Shown piece after piece: positions 49,843 through 58,413 of a DNA stretch of 64,000 nucleotides; within the stretch, counting starts at the first letter, position 1; each line of letters starts with the position of its first letter. The position numbers and the translations under genes were made by a program. The notes beneath the pieces are model-generated. The model saw nothing but the letters and a program-made list of their open reading frames with translations. It was not told the origin of the DNA and did no database searches. Origin of the DNA: Gp6-AA40 sp035649635. Lineage in GTDB: Bacteria > Acidobacteriota > Vicinamibacteria > Vicinamibacterales > UBA2999. Location: the NCBI GenBank assembly GCA_035649635.1, contig DASRJE010000140.1:27383-91382 (forward strand). Reading direction: 5' to 3'.

Positions 49843-50578
49843 TTGTTGGGAGCGGCGCTCTTACCGATACAGATTCTCGCCCATAGAGCGCCTCATGCCA
49901 GAACTGGAAGTAATAGGCTGCGCCCCAGCGGAACATCTGAAGTTTGCGCTTGCCTCCAATGCGCCGCGGCTCACCGACTCCAATCTCGTCGATACGCATC
50001 TTTCGCCTCGCGGCGCGAACCGACATCAGCGGCTCCCAACTGATGGTCGTTCGAAACAGACGTTCCGGAAGTCTGTACGACTCCTCACTGTCGAGATCCA
50101 GCTGATAAATCAACTCCCGGCGAAATGCGCGGTAGATCACCATGCAATCGGTGTAGGAAGCGCCATGAAGTGCATTCACAGTCTTGGTGAACAGCCAGTT
50201 CCCGAACCCGGTTGCGATGTCATCGTCGTCGCTCTTGGCGTCGCCCTTGTAGCGGCTGCCGATAACGAGGTCAAAGCCCTGCTCGACTCGCTTCGCTAAG
50301 GCTGGAATCCACTGCGGATCGCAGTTGCCGTCCGGACTGAGCGTCAGCACGACGTCGCCCGTGATCTTGTCCAGCACCTCGAGGTAGGCGAAGCGAATTC
50401 CTCGCCGTCGCTGAACATGTACTTGATAGCCATGATCCCGGCACCATTCAATCGTGCCGTCCGTCGATCCACCGTCTACCACGATGAGCTGGTCGTACCA
50501 GGCTCGATCGATGTGTGGCAGGATGGCCTCCACACCCTCGATCTCATTTAAGGTCAGGGCCAGAATTGTCAGACGCAT
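49814..50578 (-). CDS. GT2 family glycosyltransferase
   Basis: 254-residue GT-A enzyme without evident membrane segments. Motifs: LTILALTLNEIEGVEAILP, VDGGSTDGT (34-42), SPDGNCDP (81-88) and IGSRYKGDAKSDDDD, typical of DPM1/polyprenol- or dolichol-phosphate-type and related GT2 enzymes. It follows the WecE-type aminotransferase gene by 11 nt and overlaps the next membrane-protein gene, so it may load the amino sugar onto a lipid carrier. Substrate unknown. Confidence 0.85.
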   Translation of the reverse strand: MRLTILALTLNEIEGVEAILPHIDRAWYDQLIVVDGGSTDGTIEWCRDHGYQVHVQRRRGIRFAYLEVLDKITGDVVLTLSPDGNCDPQWIPALAKRVEQGFDLVIGSRYKGDAKSDDDDIATGFGNWLFTKTVNALHGASYTDCMVIYRAFRRELIYQLDLDSEESYRLPERLFRTTISWEPLMSVRAARRKMRIDEIGVGEPRRIGGKRKLQMFRWGAAYYFQFWHEALYGRESVSVRAPLPTNVKGFESGD

Positions 50579-50589
50579 AATGGCATGAC

Positions 50590-51783
50590 CTACCGGAAAT
50601 CTTGGGCAGCCTCGATGACGCGGTCCTGATCGCTCCGCGTCATGGCCGTGTAGAACGGAAGCCTCAGCAGACAGTCGGCGGCGTGCTCGGCCACGGGATA
50701 CTGTCCCTTTGCGCCGCCGAAGCGTCGTCCCATCTCGGACGTGTGAAGAGGCACGTAGTGAAAAGCGGGTTGGATGTTCTTCGTCCGCATTGCTGCGATC
50801 AGCGCTGTGCGCGCTTCGAGAGATGGCATTCGCACGAAAAACATGTGGAAGGGCTGCTCACAATGTGTCGGCACACAGGGCATCATTGCGCCCACCGACC
50901 GGCACCAGTCGGCGAGCCCCGTGTCGTACCGCTGCCACAGTTCCCGGCGCTTCGACTGAATCTGGTCCGCCGCCTCCAACTGTGCGACGAGAAACGCGGC
51001 GAGAACCTCGGAGGGCAAGTAACTCGAGCCCACGTCGACCCATGTGTATTTGTCGATTTCCCCACGAAAGAACTGCGATCGATTCGTACCTTTCTCACGG
51101 AGGATCTCGGCGCGACGAACGTACTGCTCCTGATTGATGATGAGTGCTCCCCCCTCACCACAACTGAAATTCTTGGTCTCGTGAAAGCTCTGCGCCGCCA
51201 GCGCGCCGAAGCTGCCAAGCGCCTTGCCCCGATAGGTTCCGAGCAGTCCGTGGGCGTTGTCCTCAACTACCGGAATGCCATGGGCCGCCGCCTGCGACAG
51301 GATCGAATCCATCTCACAGCCCACGCCGGCGTAATGGACGACCACGATCGCCCGCGTTCGAGGAGTGATCAGCGACGTCAACCGGGATTCGTCGAGATTG
51401 AGCGTGTCGGCGCGGATGTCACTGAAGACAGGGCGCGCACCCCGCAGCACGAACGCGTTGGCCGTTGACACGAAGGTGAACGTCGGGACGATGACCTCGT
51501 CACCGGGCGTCAGATCGAGGAGCAGCGCCATCATCTCGAGCGCGTGGGTGCACGATGTCGTCAGCAGCGCCGCCGGCGACTGCGTCATCGTCTGGAGCAG
51601 TTGGTGCGCGCGCTTCGTGAAAGCGCCGTCGCCCGACAGGTGCATCGCCTCGATGGCCTGCTGGACGTAGGCGAATTCCGCCCCCGTGACATAAGGACGG
51701 TTGAACGGAATCTTCGTGTAAACCTCGGACGGCGAGGCCTTGGTGTCAGGAATAATCAGCGTCGGGCCCTCCGACGTGCCCAC
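50590..51783 (-). CDS. wecE: WecE/RffA-type dTDP-4-keto-6-deoxyhexose transaminase
   Basis: 397 residues. Converts a dTDP-4-keto-6-deoxyhexose to the 4-amino sugar using PLP. Resemblance to Escherichia coli WecE is clear: IPFNRPYVTGAEFAYVQQAI, GDGAFTKR, PGDEVIVPTFTFVSTANAFV, VHYAGVGCEMDSI, PLP-contact EDNAHG (174-179; D175), Schiff-base K204 in SFHETKNFSCGEGG, and EKGTNRSQFFRGEIDKYTWVDVGSSYLPS. It overlaps the PhyH gene by 28 nt. Together with the NeuD-type acyltransferases it could supply N-acylated 4-amino-4,6-dideoxyhexose. The exact stereochemistry of the substrate is not readable. Confidence 0.93.
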   Translation of the reverse strand: MGTSEGPTLIIPDTKASPSEVYTKIPFNRPYVTGAEFAYVQQAIEAMHLSGDGAFTKRAHQLLQTMTQSPAALLTTSCTHALEMMALLLDLTPGDEVIVPTFTFVSTANAFVLRGARPVFSDIRADTLNLDESRLTSLITPRTRAIVVVHYAGVGCEMDSILSQAAAHGIPVVEDNAHGLLGTYRGKALGSFGALAAQSFHETKNFSCGEGGALIINQEQYVRRAEILREKGTNRSQFFRGEIDKYTWVDVGSSYLPSEVLAAFLVAQLEAADQIQSKRRELWQRYDTGLADWCRSVGAMMPCVPTHCEQPFHMFFVRMPSLEARTALIAAMRTKNIQPAFHYVPLHTSEMGRRFGGAKGQYPVAEHAADCLLRLPFYTAMTRSDQDRVIEAAQDFR

Positions 51784-52607
51784 CAGTCGTCCACGGACGA
51801 CACCGGTTTCGTGTCGTATCCGAGGAGGCGCCTGAGAGCCGGGTCGTCCGCATATCGGCCTTGCAAGACGTCAGGCATCGAAATCTGCTGCCCGATGAAC
51901 GGGAGCGCATAGACGTGATTGACCGCTCGGCGCATTGCGGCCGACCTGTTGTGGCCGGCGCGGTGAAACAACATCGAGTCGAACACGAGGAACGAGCCGG
52001 CGGGCGCCTCCATCGGACGCTCGATCTCCTTCGCCAGGTCGTCTGAGGGGAAGTGTTCGATCCGATGCGTGCCGGGCAGCACGACCGTGGCCCCATTCTC
52101 CCGGGTGAAGGGATCGACACAGAACAGCGCGCTGATTGCGAGCGGCCGGGACGAGACGAAGTGTTGGTACGGCAGATCGCGATGACACGCGGTCTGATGA
52201 TGCACTCGCCCCGGTGAATTGGCGATGGCGTTCTGCTGGGTGAGGACGATGTAATCGCCAAGCAACTGACGACAGACCGCGAGGACCTGTTCGTTCGTGG
52301 CAAGTCGTACGAAAGCGTCGTCGTGCGCGAGACAGCAGCGAAGCGTTTCGTGCTCGCCGATTTCGGCCAGTGCGTTAATGCCTCCTGCCCGCTCGGCCTG
52401 CTCCGCCATGAGAGCGTCGATACGTTCGGCAAGATATGTGAGTTCGTTCGCCGTGTATCCGCCGGGAACGATCGTGACTCCCTCGAGCCGTATACGCTCG
52501 ACATGGCTATCACGATCGGTACGCGCCGACGCTTGTTCGATGACCCCGTAGCTCGATGTCGTCGTCACAACTCGTGACCCCCAGAAACAGGCGCTCGACG
52601 CCTTCAC
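51756..52607 (-). CDS. Phytanoyl-CoA dioxygenase (PhyH) family oxygenase
   Basis: 283 residues. Iron ligands H142-D144 (ACHRDLPY) and H215 (MLFHRAGHN); an arginine shortly after (R221 or R226 region) would bind 2OG. VVLPGTHRIEHFP and GSFLVFDSMLFH are the usual PhyH core. It is coupled by overlap with the wecE-like gene, so it may act on the amino sugar or its acyl group. Promoter lies in the AT-rich divergent gap. It is one of four 2OG oxygenases in the window. Confidence 0.88.
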   Translation of the reverse strand: MKASSACFWGSRVVTTTSSYGVIEQASARTDRDSHVERIRLEGVTIVPGGYTANELTYLAERIDALMAEQAERAGGINALAEIGEHETLRCCLAHDDAFVRLATNEQVLAVCRQLLGDYIVLTQQNAIANSPGRVHHQTACHRDLPYQHFVSSRPLAISALFCVDPFTRENGATVVLPGTHRIEHFPSDDLAKEIERPMEAPAGSFLVFDSMLFHRAGHNRSAAMRRAVNHVYALPFIGQQISMPDVLQGRYADDPALRRLLGYDTKPVSSVDDWWARRRARR

Positions 52608-52803
52608 ATAGGATACAGTCGCGTGAATACATTATCGATTATTGATCTTTGATTGTTGAATCGTTGGCGATTACTGATTGCTGATCTTAGATTTAGAGGC
52701 TTGAAATCGAGGCCGATTTGGCAATAAATCACGAATGGACAATCTTCAATCAGCAACGAATCACTAATCAAAGATCAAGGATCAAGGATGCTTTCAGGAG
52801 TCA
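52608..52803. promoter_or_regulatory. AT-rich divergent intergenic region with imperfect repeats
   Basis: Strikingly AT-rich compared with flanks. TTGATCTTTGATT (52642-52654) is perfectly inverted as AATCAAAGATCAA (52766-52778), and variants of GATT-TTGAAT and AATCAG recur between them. It lies between divergent starts at 52607 and 52804 and must hold promoters for both operons. AGGAG at 52796-52800 precedes the WbqC-like start. Confidence 0.6.
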
Positions 52804-53502
52804 ATGAGCGGTAAACGCGTCGCGATAGTTCAATCCAGCTACATTCCGTGGAAGGGCTACTTCGACCTGATACGAGCGTCGGACCAGTTCATCCTCCTCG
52901 ACGATGTGCAGTTCACGAAACGTGACTGGCGCAGCCGCAATCGGATCAAGACACAACACGGGCCGGCGTGGCTGACGATCCCGGTCCGGACCAAGGGGCT
53001 CTACACGCAACTGATTCAGGACACGTATGTCTCAGACGAGCGGTGGGGCGACGCACATTGGGCCACGTTGCGCGCCAGCTACGGGCGCGCCCCATTCTTT
53101 CGTGAGTACGAAGGGCGGATCGCCGCGCTTTATGAGGCTCGCGGCGGCGATGAGCGTCTCAGCGATGTGAACTTCCGATTCATTTCGACGATCTGCGCGC
53201 TGCTCGGCATCACGACGCCTATCAAGTGGTCGACTGATTACGGCGCCCCCGCAGGCAAGAACGAACGCCTCATCGAGCTGTGTCGGAAGGCGGGCGCCAC
53301 CGACTACCTCTCGGGCCCAAATGCGCGTGGGTACCTCGACGAAGCGCAGTTCGCCGCTGCGGGAATTCAGGTACAATTCGCCGACTACAGTGGCTATCGG
53401 GAATACCCTCAGCCCTGGCCGCCATTCGAGCATCATGTGAGTGTCCTAGACCTGATGTTCTCAGTCGGGCCGGACGCGCCGCACTACCTGAAAGCGCTCT
53501 AA
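52804..53502 (+). CDS. WbqC-like family protein
   Basis: 232 residues. Family signature near the N-terminus: VAIVQSSYIPWKGYFDLIRA, DDVQFTKRDWRSRNRIKTQHG, LTIPV, then WATLRASYGRAPFF and SGPNARGYLDEAQFAAAGI. WbqC-like proteins are found in O-antigen clusters and are thought to take part in formation or transfer of acylated amino sugars; the reaction is not firmly known. First gene of a five-gene plus-strand operon (gaps of 8, overlap, 46 and 0 nt). RBS AGGAG is 3 nt upstream of ATG. Confidence 0.88.
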   Translation: MSGKRVAIVQSSYIPWKGYFDLIRASDQFILLDDVQFTKRDWRSRNRIKTQHGPAWLTIPVRTKGLYTQLIQDTYVSDERWGDAHWATLRASYGRAPFFREYEGRIAALYEARGGDERLSDVNFRFISTICALLGITTPIKWSTDYGAPAGKNERLIELCRKAGATDYLSGPNARGYLDEAQFAAAGIQVQFADYSGYREYPQPWPPFEHHVSVLDLMFSVGPDAPHYLKAL

Positions 53503-53510
53503 AGGACTGA

Positions 53511-54497
53511 ATGCCGAACGACGTTCGCGTGTCCGTTGTGACCTCGATGTTCCGGTCGTCGCCCTTCCTCGAGGAGTTCTACGCGCGGACAGTCAGGGCC
53601 ATCTCGGCGATCTCCTCGTCATACGAGATCATTTTCGTCAACGATGGCTCGCCGGACGATTCGCTCGCCGTCGCGCTCGGTCTCCGTGAGCGCGACGCAC
53701 GCGTGCGAATCATCGATCTATCCCGGAACTTCGGCCACCACAGGGCACTCATGACCGGTTTGGCGCAGGCACGGGGTGAACTCATCTTCCTGATCGACTG
53801 CGACCTCGAGGAAGAGCCGGAATGGTTGTTGCGATTCCACGAGGTGCTTCGACGCACCGGTGCGGATGTCATCTACGGCGTCCAGTCGCAACGTAAGGGT
53901 GGCCTCGTAGAACGGCTGAGCGGCGAGCTGTTCTACACATTGGTGAACCGCTTGCTCACCGATCAGATCCCTCGCAACGTGGTCACCGTGCGCCTGATGA
54001 CGCGCCGGTATGTGCGCGCGCTCGTCCAGCACATGGATCGCGAAATCTGCCTCGCCGGGCTGTGGGTCATCACGGGATTCGATCAACGGCCGCTCGAAGT
54101 GGTCAAGGGTAGCCGGCCCGGCAGCAGCTACAGCCTGAGAGCCCGGGCATCTGCGCTGGTGAACGCCGTCACCTCGTTCAGCAACCGGCCGTTGATTTAC
54201 ATCTTCTACATGGGCGCTGCTGTCGTCACCATCTCGCTGCTCGCGGCGCTCGTGCTCGTGATTCAAGCCTTGAGTGGCGGGATCGGCGTCGCCGGCTACG
54301 CATCGCTGATCATCTCGATCTGGTTTCTCGGCGGCCTGACTCTGTTCAGCGTCGGCATTGTCGGCGTCTACCTCGCCAAGGTGTTTACTGAAACCAAGAT
54401 CCGTCCCTACACCGTCATACGCGCTGAGTACGGCACACCGGAGGTCGATGAGCACGCTGGAACTCCTGCAGCAGACGCGGCAGTACTACGACGGTAA
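53511..54497 (+). CDS. Polyprenyl-phosphate glycosyltransferase (GtrB/ArnC-like GT2)
   Basis: 328 residues. VSVVTSMFRSSPFLEEFYAR, VNDGSPDDS (41-49), SRNFGHHRALMTG and DCDLEEEPEW are GT2 polyprenyl-phosphate-sugar synthase motifs. Two C-terminal hydrophobic segments (about 236-260 and 270-293). The first domain also has NVVTVRLMTRRYV and WVITGFDQRPLEV, common in WbqC-linked GT2 proteins. Loads a sugar on a lipid carrier at the inner membrane. The next gene overlaps its 3' end by 50 nt. Confidence 0.9.
   Translation: MPNDVRVSVVTSMFRSSPFLEEFYARTVRAISAISSSYEIIFVNDGSPDDSLAVALGLRERDARVRIIDLSRNFGHHRALMTGLAQARGELIFLIDCDLEEEPEWLLRFHEVLRRTGADVIYGVQSQRKGGLVERLSGELFYTLVNRLLTDQIPRNVVTVRLMTRRYVRALVQHMDREICLAGLWVITGFDQRPLEVVKGSRPGSSYSLRARASALVNAVTSFSNRPLIYIFYMGAAVVTISLLAALVLVIQALSGGIGVAGYASLIISIWFLGGLTLFSVGIVGVYLAKVFTETKIRPYTVIRAEYGTPEVDEHAGTPAADAAVLRR
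54440..54445 (+). promoter_or_regulatory. Shine-Dalgarno GGAGGT for the methyltransferase start
   Basis: GGAGGT ends 2 nt before ATG at 54448. It lies inside the coding region of the upstream GT2 gene and argues for this internal start instead of one at 54358. Confidence 0.6.
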
Positions 54498-55092
54498 GCT
54501 CGCCGAGCATGGGCCTACGGCGCGCGGCGTCGACTGGAATTCCGAGGACTCACAGCGCCTGCGCTTTCGCGAGCTCGTGCGGTTGATCGAGGAGGATCCG
54601 GAAGCGAGTGTCCTCGACTACGGCTGCGGATACGGTGCGCTCAGGTCGTATTTGAGAGAGCGCGGACACCGCGGACCCTACATCGGCTTCGACATCAGCG
54701 AGCGAATGATCGACGCGGCTCGCGCCGGCAACGCTGACCAGGCCGCACGGTTCCTCTTGGACCGTGACGCCCTCGAGCTCGTTGACTTCACGCTGGCGAG
54801 CGGAATCTTCAACGTCAAGCAGGCCACATCCGACGCGCAGTGGAAAGAGTACGTACTCGACACCATCGACGACCTCTCCAGAGTCAGCCGTCGCGGGTTC
54901 GCGTTCAACGCGCTGTCTCTGTACTCGGACCCGGAGAAGCGACGGCCTGATTTGTACTACGCCGATCCGCTCGAGTTGTTCGATCATTGCGCACGCCGGA
55001 TCTCCCGGTTCGTGTCGCTCCTCCACGACACGCCGCTGTACGAGTTCACCTTGCTGGTTCGGCTGACGCCCGAGGCACGGAGGTACGGCTAA
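54448..55092 (+). CDS. Class I SAM-dependent methyltransferase
   Basis: 214 residues. SAM loop VLDYGCGYGALRSYL (about 53-67), acidic motif YIGFDISERMIDAA, and motif IV region LDRDALELVDFTLASGIFN. ATG at 54448 is supported by GGAGGT and by protein-like sequence starting STLELLQQTRQYYDGKLAEHG. Methylates a small sugar substrate in the WbqC operon; target unknown. This gene order (WbqC, GT2, methyltransferase, NeuD-type) suggests stepwise processing of one amino sugar. Confidence 0.87.
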   Translation: MSTLELLQQTRQYYDGKLAEHGPTARGVDWNSEDSQRLRFRELVRLIEEDPEASVLDYGCGYGALRSYLRERGHRGPYIGFDISERMIDAARAGNADQAARFLLDRDALELVDFTLASGIFNVKQATSDAQWKEYVLDTIDDLSRVSRRGFAFNALSLYSDPEKRRPDLYYADPLELFDHCARRISRFVSLLHDTPLYEFTLLVRLTPEARRYG

Positions 55093-55138
55093 ACTGGACG
55101 CCTCCAATGAGACGCGTGAACAGCAGTAACGGATTTCC

Positions 55139-55798
55139 ATGGCCCGTTTAGTGATCTTCGGTACGGGCGACATCGGTCGCCTGGCGAATTTTTACTTCAC
55201 ACGTGATAGCTCTCACGAGGTCGTCGCCTTTACGGTCGACGCCGACTACCGGCGTGGCGATTCGTTCGACGGGCTTCCGCTCGTCGACTCGAGCGAGGTC
55301 GTCTCACGGTTTCCCCCTGACCAGCACGAGATGTTCGTGGCGATCAGTTACGCCAAGATGAACCAGGTCAGGGCCGCGAAGTACGAGCAAATGAAGCGTG
55401 CCGGCTATCGACTGGCCACCTACGTCAGCTCGCGCTGCTCGTATCTGTCCGATCATCCACCAGGGGACAACTGCTTCATCCTCGAAGACAACACCATCCA
55501 GCCGTTCGTCAAGATCGGTAACGACGTCACGCTCTGGAGTGGAAATCACATCGGCCACGATTCGGTGATAGAGGATCACTGTTTCCTCACCTCCCACGTG
55601 GTCGTGTCGGGGAACGTGCGTGTGCGGCCCTACTGTTTCATCGGTGTCAACGCCACCATCCGGAACTCAATCGAAATCGCACAGGCCACGCTGGTTGGCG
55701 CAGGGGCCGTCATCATGAAGAACACACGGGAGAAAGGCGTATACCTGCCGCAACGTGCCGAGCGTTTCTCCAAAACCAGTGACGAAATCGAGCTCTGA
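55139..55798 (+). CDS. NeuD/PglD-family sugar acyltransferase, paralogue 2
   Basis: 219 residues. N-terminal nucleotide-sugar binding part (LVIFGTGDIGRLANFYF, VVAFTVDADYR) and C-terminal hexapeptide repeats (DNCFILEDNTIQPFVKIGNDV, VIEDHCFLTSHVVVSGNVRV, VRPYCFIGVNATIRNSIEIA, LVGAGAVIMKNT). The helix is shorter and more variable than in 35894. Probably N-acylates the amino sugar processed in the WbqC operon. TGA directly abuts the next ATG (TGAATG), indicating coupled translation. Confidence 0.88.
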   Translation: MARLVIFGTGDIGRLANFYFTRDSSHEVVAFTVDADYRRGDSFDGLPLVDSSEVVSRFPPDQHEMFVAISYAKMNQVRAAKYEQMKRAGYRLATYVSSRCSYLSDHPPGDNCFILEDNTIQPFVKIGNDVTLWSGNHIGHDSVIEDHCFLTSHVVVSGNVRVRPYCFIGVNATIRNSIEIAQATLVGAGAVIMKNTREKGVYLPQRAERFSKTSDEIEL

Positions 55799-56719
55799 AT
55801 GCCCGGATACTGGCGTCGCCTGGGCCTGATCGGGTCGGCGGCTGGCGCTGCCCCGTGGGCCGTGTCTCATTCGGCGCTACCCTCGGTGTCGCCTGGACGT
55901 GATGGCCAGTGGAACGTGTATCTCAGCACTCGCGACGCAGAAGGGCGTGCGCGGATCGCTCGTGGCCGTCTCCGCCTGGAGCCAGCGCCAACGATTGAGG
56001 ACGTCGAGACGACGCCCGTGCTGGACCTCGGCAGCCTGGGGACGTTCGACGATCGCGGCGTCACCATGTCGGCGATCGTGTCGTCGGGGGGGCGGCAGTA
56101 TCTGTACTACACGGGCTGGATGCTCGGTGTCACAGTGCCGTTCTACCTGGCTGCCGGGCTGGCGATCTCCGACGATGGCGGCGCGACGTTCCGCCGGCTG
56201 TCGCAGGCTCCCCTGCTCGAGAGGAACGACGTCGATCCGTTTCTGACGGCGTCACCCTTCGTCATGATCGACAACGGCATCTGGCGAATGTGGTACGTGT
56301 CAGGTTCATCGTGGGCGATCGTGAACGGAACGCAGCGCCATTCGTATCACATCAAATATGCCGAATCGAAAGACGGCATCCGATGGTCGCGATCGGGGCT
56401 CGTCTGCCTCGACTACGCATCCGACGAGGAGTACGCGTTCGCCAGACCTTACGTCCGTTACGATGCACGACGTTACCGGATGTGGTACGCATACCGAGGA
56501 CATCGGTATCGCATCGGTTATGCCGAGTCTGCGGATGGGCTCACGTGGAATCGCCTGGATGACGCACGCGGATTGGATGCGTCGGGTTCGGGATGGGATT
56601 CTGAGATGGTCGAATACCCCTGGCTCTTCGAGCACAACGGCCGCGACTACATGCTTTACAACGGCGACGATTACGGTCGATCGGGTGTGGGACTCGCCGC
56701 CTGGGAGTCCGCAGACTGA
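55799..56719 (+). CDS. GH43/GH32-like beta-propeller protein
   Basis: 306 residues with repeated Trp/Tyr-Tyr motifs typical of five-bladed propeller glycosidases: YLYYTGWMLGVTVPFYLA, AISDDGGATFRRLS, DPFLTASPFVMIDNGIWRMWYVSG, HIKYAESKDGIRWSR, YAFARPYVRYDARRYRMWYAYRG, RIGYAESADGLTWNR, EMVEYPWLFEHNGRDYMLYNGDDYG. Aspartate/glutamate residues at the start of blades could be catalytic, but I cannot name the pair. There is no signal peptide, so it may work in the cytoplasm on nucleotide or lipid-linked sugars. It overlaps the convergent gene by 49 nt. Confidence 0.78.
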   Translation: MPGYWRRLGLIGSAAGAAPWAVSHSALPSVSPGRDGQWNVYLSTRDAEGRARIARGRLRLEPAPTIEDVETTPVLDLGSLGTFDDRGVTMSAIVSSGGRQYLYYTGWMLGVTVPFYLAAGLAISDDGGATFRRLSQAPLLERNDVDPFLTASPFVMIDNGIWRMWYVSGSSWAIVNGTQRHSYHIKYAESKDGIRWSRSGLVCLDYASDEEYAFARPYVRYDARRYRMWYAYRGHRYRIGYAESADGLTWNRLDDARGLDASGSGWDSEMVEYPWLFEHNGRDYMLYNGDDYGRSGVGLAAWESAD

Positions 56720-58413
56720 GACGCGTCGGCGGACGCCACTTCCATCGCCTCGAGAAACGTCAGGTAGAGCGGCCCATGCTGCGTCATGAGCTGCTCGCTG
56801 CCCATCACGCGACCACTGACGCCGTACGGCGCAAATACCTGGTCGAATGGAGCTGCGGCGTTCTCCTGTTCGGCGATTACCACCACTCTCGTTCCAGCTC
56901 GGATCTGTCTCGCCTGTTCGGGTGCGATCTCGGGAAATTTGTTCGAAGCGATCGTGTAGCCCCAGAGATAGATTGACGTGAGCCCCTGGACGTAATGGGC
57001 CAGCTTCTGCGGCGGTGCCAGCAGGAAGCGGGGCTGCTCCGCGGTGATGTAGCGGTCGACGATGCCAAGGCCGCGATTAATCACGTGAAAGCCATCGGCT
57101 CTGTCCGGATAGGGGCCGAAGTCAGACGTCGTCGACAGCCAACCATGGAGGCAGACAAGCGCCGCGACGATCGCCGTTCGGCGCGGCGCGGCCTGGCGCA
57201 TGAGCGCCACGCCGATCATCAGCGCGATCGTGAGCGCGAAAGCCGCAACGCCGGTCAATGGCAATCGCACAGAGGACGGCCACACGAGTGAAAAGACCAT
57301 TGCCAGCGCACATGCCAGCACGATCGCAACGTCGAGTCGCGCGCGCTCGGACGTGCCTGCGAGTACCGCACCGATCGCGATGAAGCTCCATGGAAGGAGC
57401 CATGACGTGTAGTAGTACGTGTATAGGAGCGCGCCATTTCCGGCCCAGTCCCACACCGCGAATATCACGCTGCAGAGGACGAGAGAGGCGATCGCTCTCC
57501 GCCTGCCAGCCGTCAACTCCTGGCGTCGTTGCGGCAGGAACCACACCACGAGCGATGCACCACACACTGCGGCGGGCAAGAAGAACCAGGGGGCGGTTGC
57601 GATCCACGAGAAGCCCGTCACGTCCCACGGGTTCACCAACCGCTGCTGAACCATCCAGCGAAACGATGGCATGAAGAAGTCCCAGTTCCCACCCACGCTC
57701 ACGCTGACGACGCTCAGTATCGCCGTACAGGTGACGATTCCCGCGCCCCACCAGAGGAGTTGCAGGAACAGCGGACGCCAACCCAAGCCAATCGGTCGAT
57801 CCGGCAAAAACCAGATCAGAATCGACGGGAACGTGAACGCCGCGCCAATGTTCGAATGCAGCATCGCGCCGGCAGCAACGCCCGACGCAAACGTCAGCCA
57901 TCGGTTGCCGGTCTCGATGCCGCGGAGCAAAAGCGCCAGCGTCAGCAGCATGTAGGCGATGACGGCGCCATCGACGTAGTCCCATCCGAGCGCTCGAATC
58001 GCCGGCAGGTAGAGGCCGAACGCGACGGCAGAAAACAGAGCCGCCGAGCTGCCGGCAATGCGACGGACGATCGCATAGAGGGACCAGACGGCGACGCAGT
58101 AAAACGTCAGATGCAGGATGACGGTCGCCACGACCGGGCTGAACACGCGATACGCGACGTATCCCGGAACGATCCACGCCAGGCGAGTCCCGTAGTACGT
58201 CGGCGGAAACATCGTGGACGCATACGTCTCGAGGTGATGGAAGAAGCCGTGGTAGACCCACGCGTCGATGGCGTGCGTCAGCGAGTACATCCAGTCAGGC
58301 ACCGCGATCGTGACGACGGCCGGAAGCAGGAGGAGCGATAGCCAATGCCACTTCGGCGCGGCGGATGCCGTCGCTAGACGTCTTGAAAGGTCAAAGTCAT
58401 AGGAGTAAGTCAA
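56671..58413 (-). CDS. Polytopic membrane protein of polysaccharide locus
   Basis: 580 residues, about 11 hydrophobic segments. First loop DWMYSLTHAIDAWVYHGFFH with a conserved DxW and later TYYGTRLAWIVPGYVAYRVF; DYVDGAVIAYMLLTLALLL and LHSNIGAAFTFPSIL are shared in character with 48028. A soluble C-terminal domain (about 425-575) carries a hexapeptide-like LLAPPQKLAHYVQGLTSIYL. The N-terminal residues (DLSRRLATA) are encoded by the left arm of hairpin element E5, so the start region may have been changed by insertion. A GT-C-like role is inferred. Confidence 0.65.
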   Translation of the reverse strand: MTYSYDFDLSRRLATASAAPKWHWLSLLLLPAVVTIAVPDWMYSLTHAIDAWVYHGFFHHLETYASTMFPPTYYGTRLAWIVPGYVAYRVFSPVVATVILHLTFYCVAVWSLYAIVRRIAGSSAALFSAVAFGLYLPAIRALGWDYVDGAVIAYMLLTLALLLRGIETGNRWLTFASGVAAGAMLHSNIGAAFTFPSILIWFLPDRPIGLGWRPLFLQLLWWGAGIVTCTAILSVVSVSVGGNWDFFMPSFRWMVQQRLVNPWDVTGFSWIATAPWFFLPAAVCGASLVVWFLPQRRQELTAGRRRAIASLVLCSVIFAVWDWAGNGALLYTYYYTSWLLPWSFIAIGAVLAGTSERARLDVAIVLACALAMVFSLVWPSSVRLPLTGVAAFALTIALMIGVALMRQAAPRRTAIVAALVCLHGWLSTTSDFGPYPDRADGFHVINRGLGIVDRYITAEQPRFLLAPPQKLAHYVQGLTSIYLWGYTIASNKFPEIAPEQARQIRAGTRVVVIAEQENAAAPFDQVFAPYGVSGRVMGSEQLMTQHGPLYLTFLEAMEVASADASQSADSQAASPTPDRP

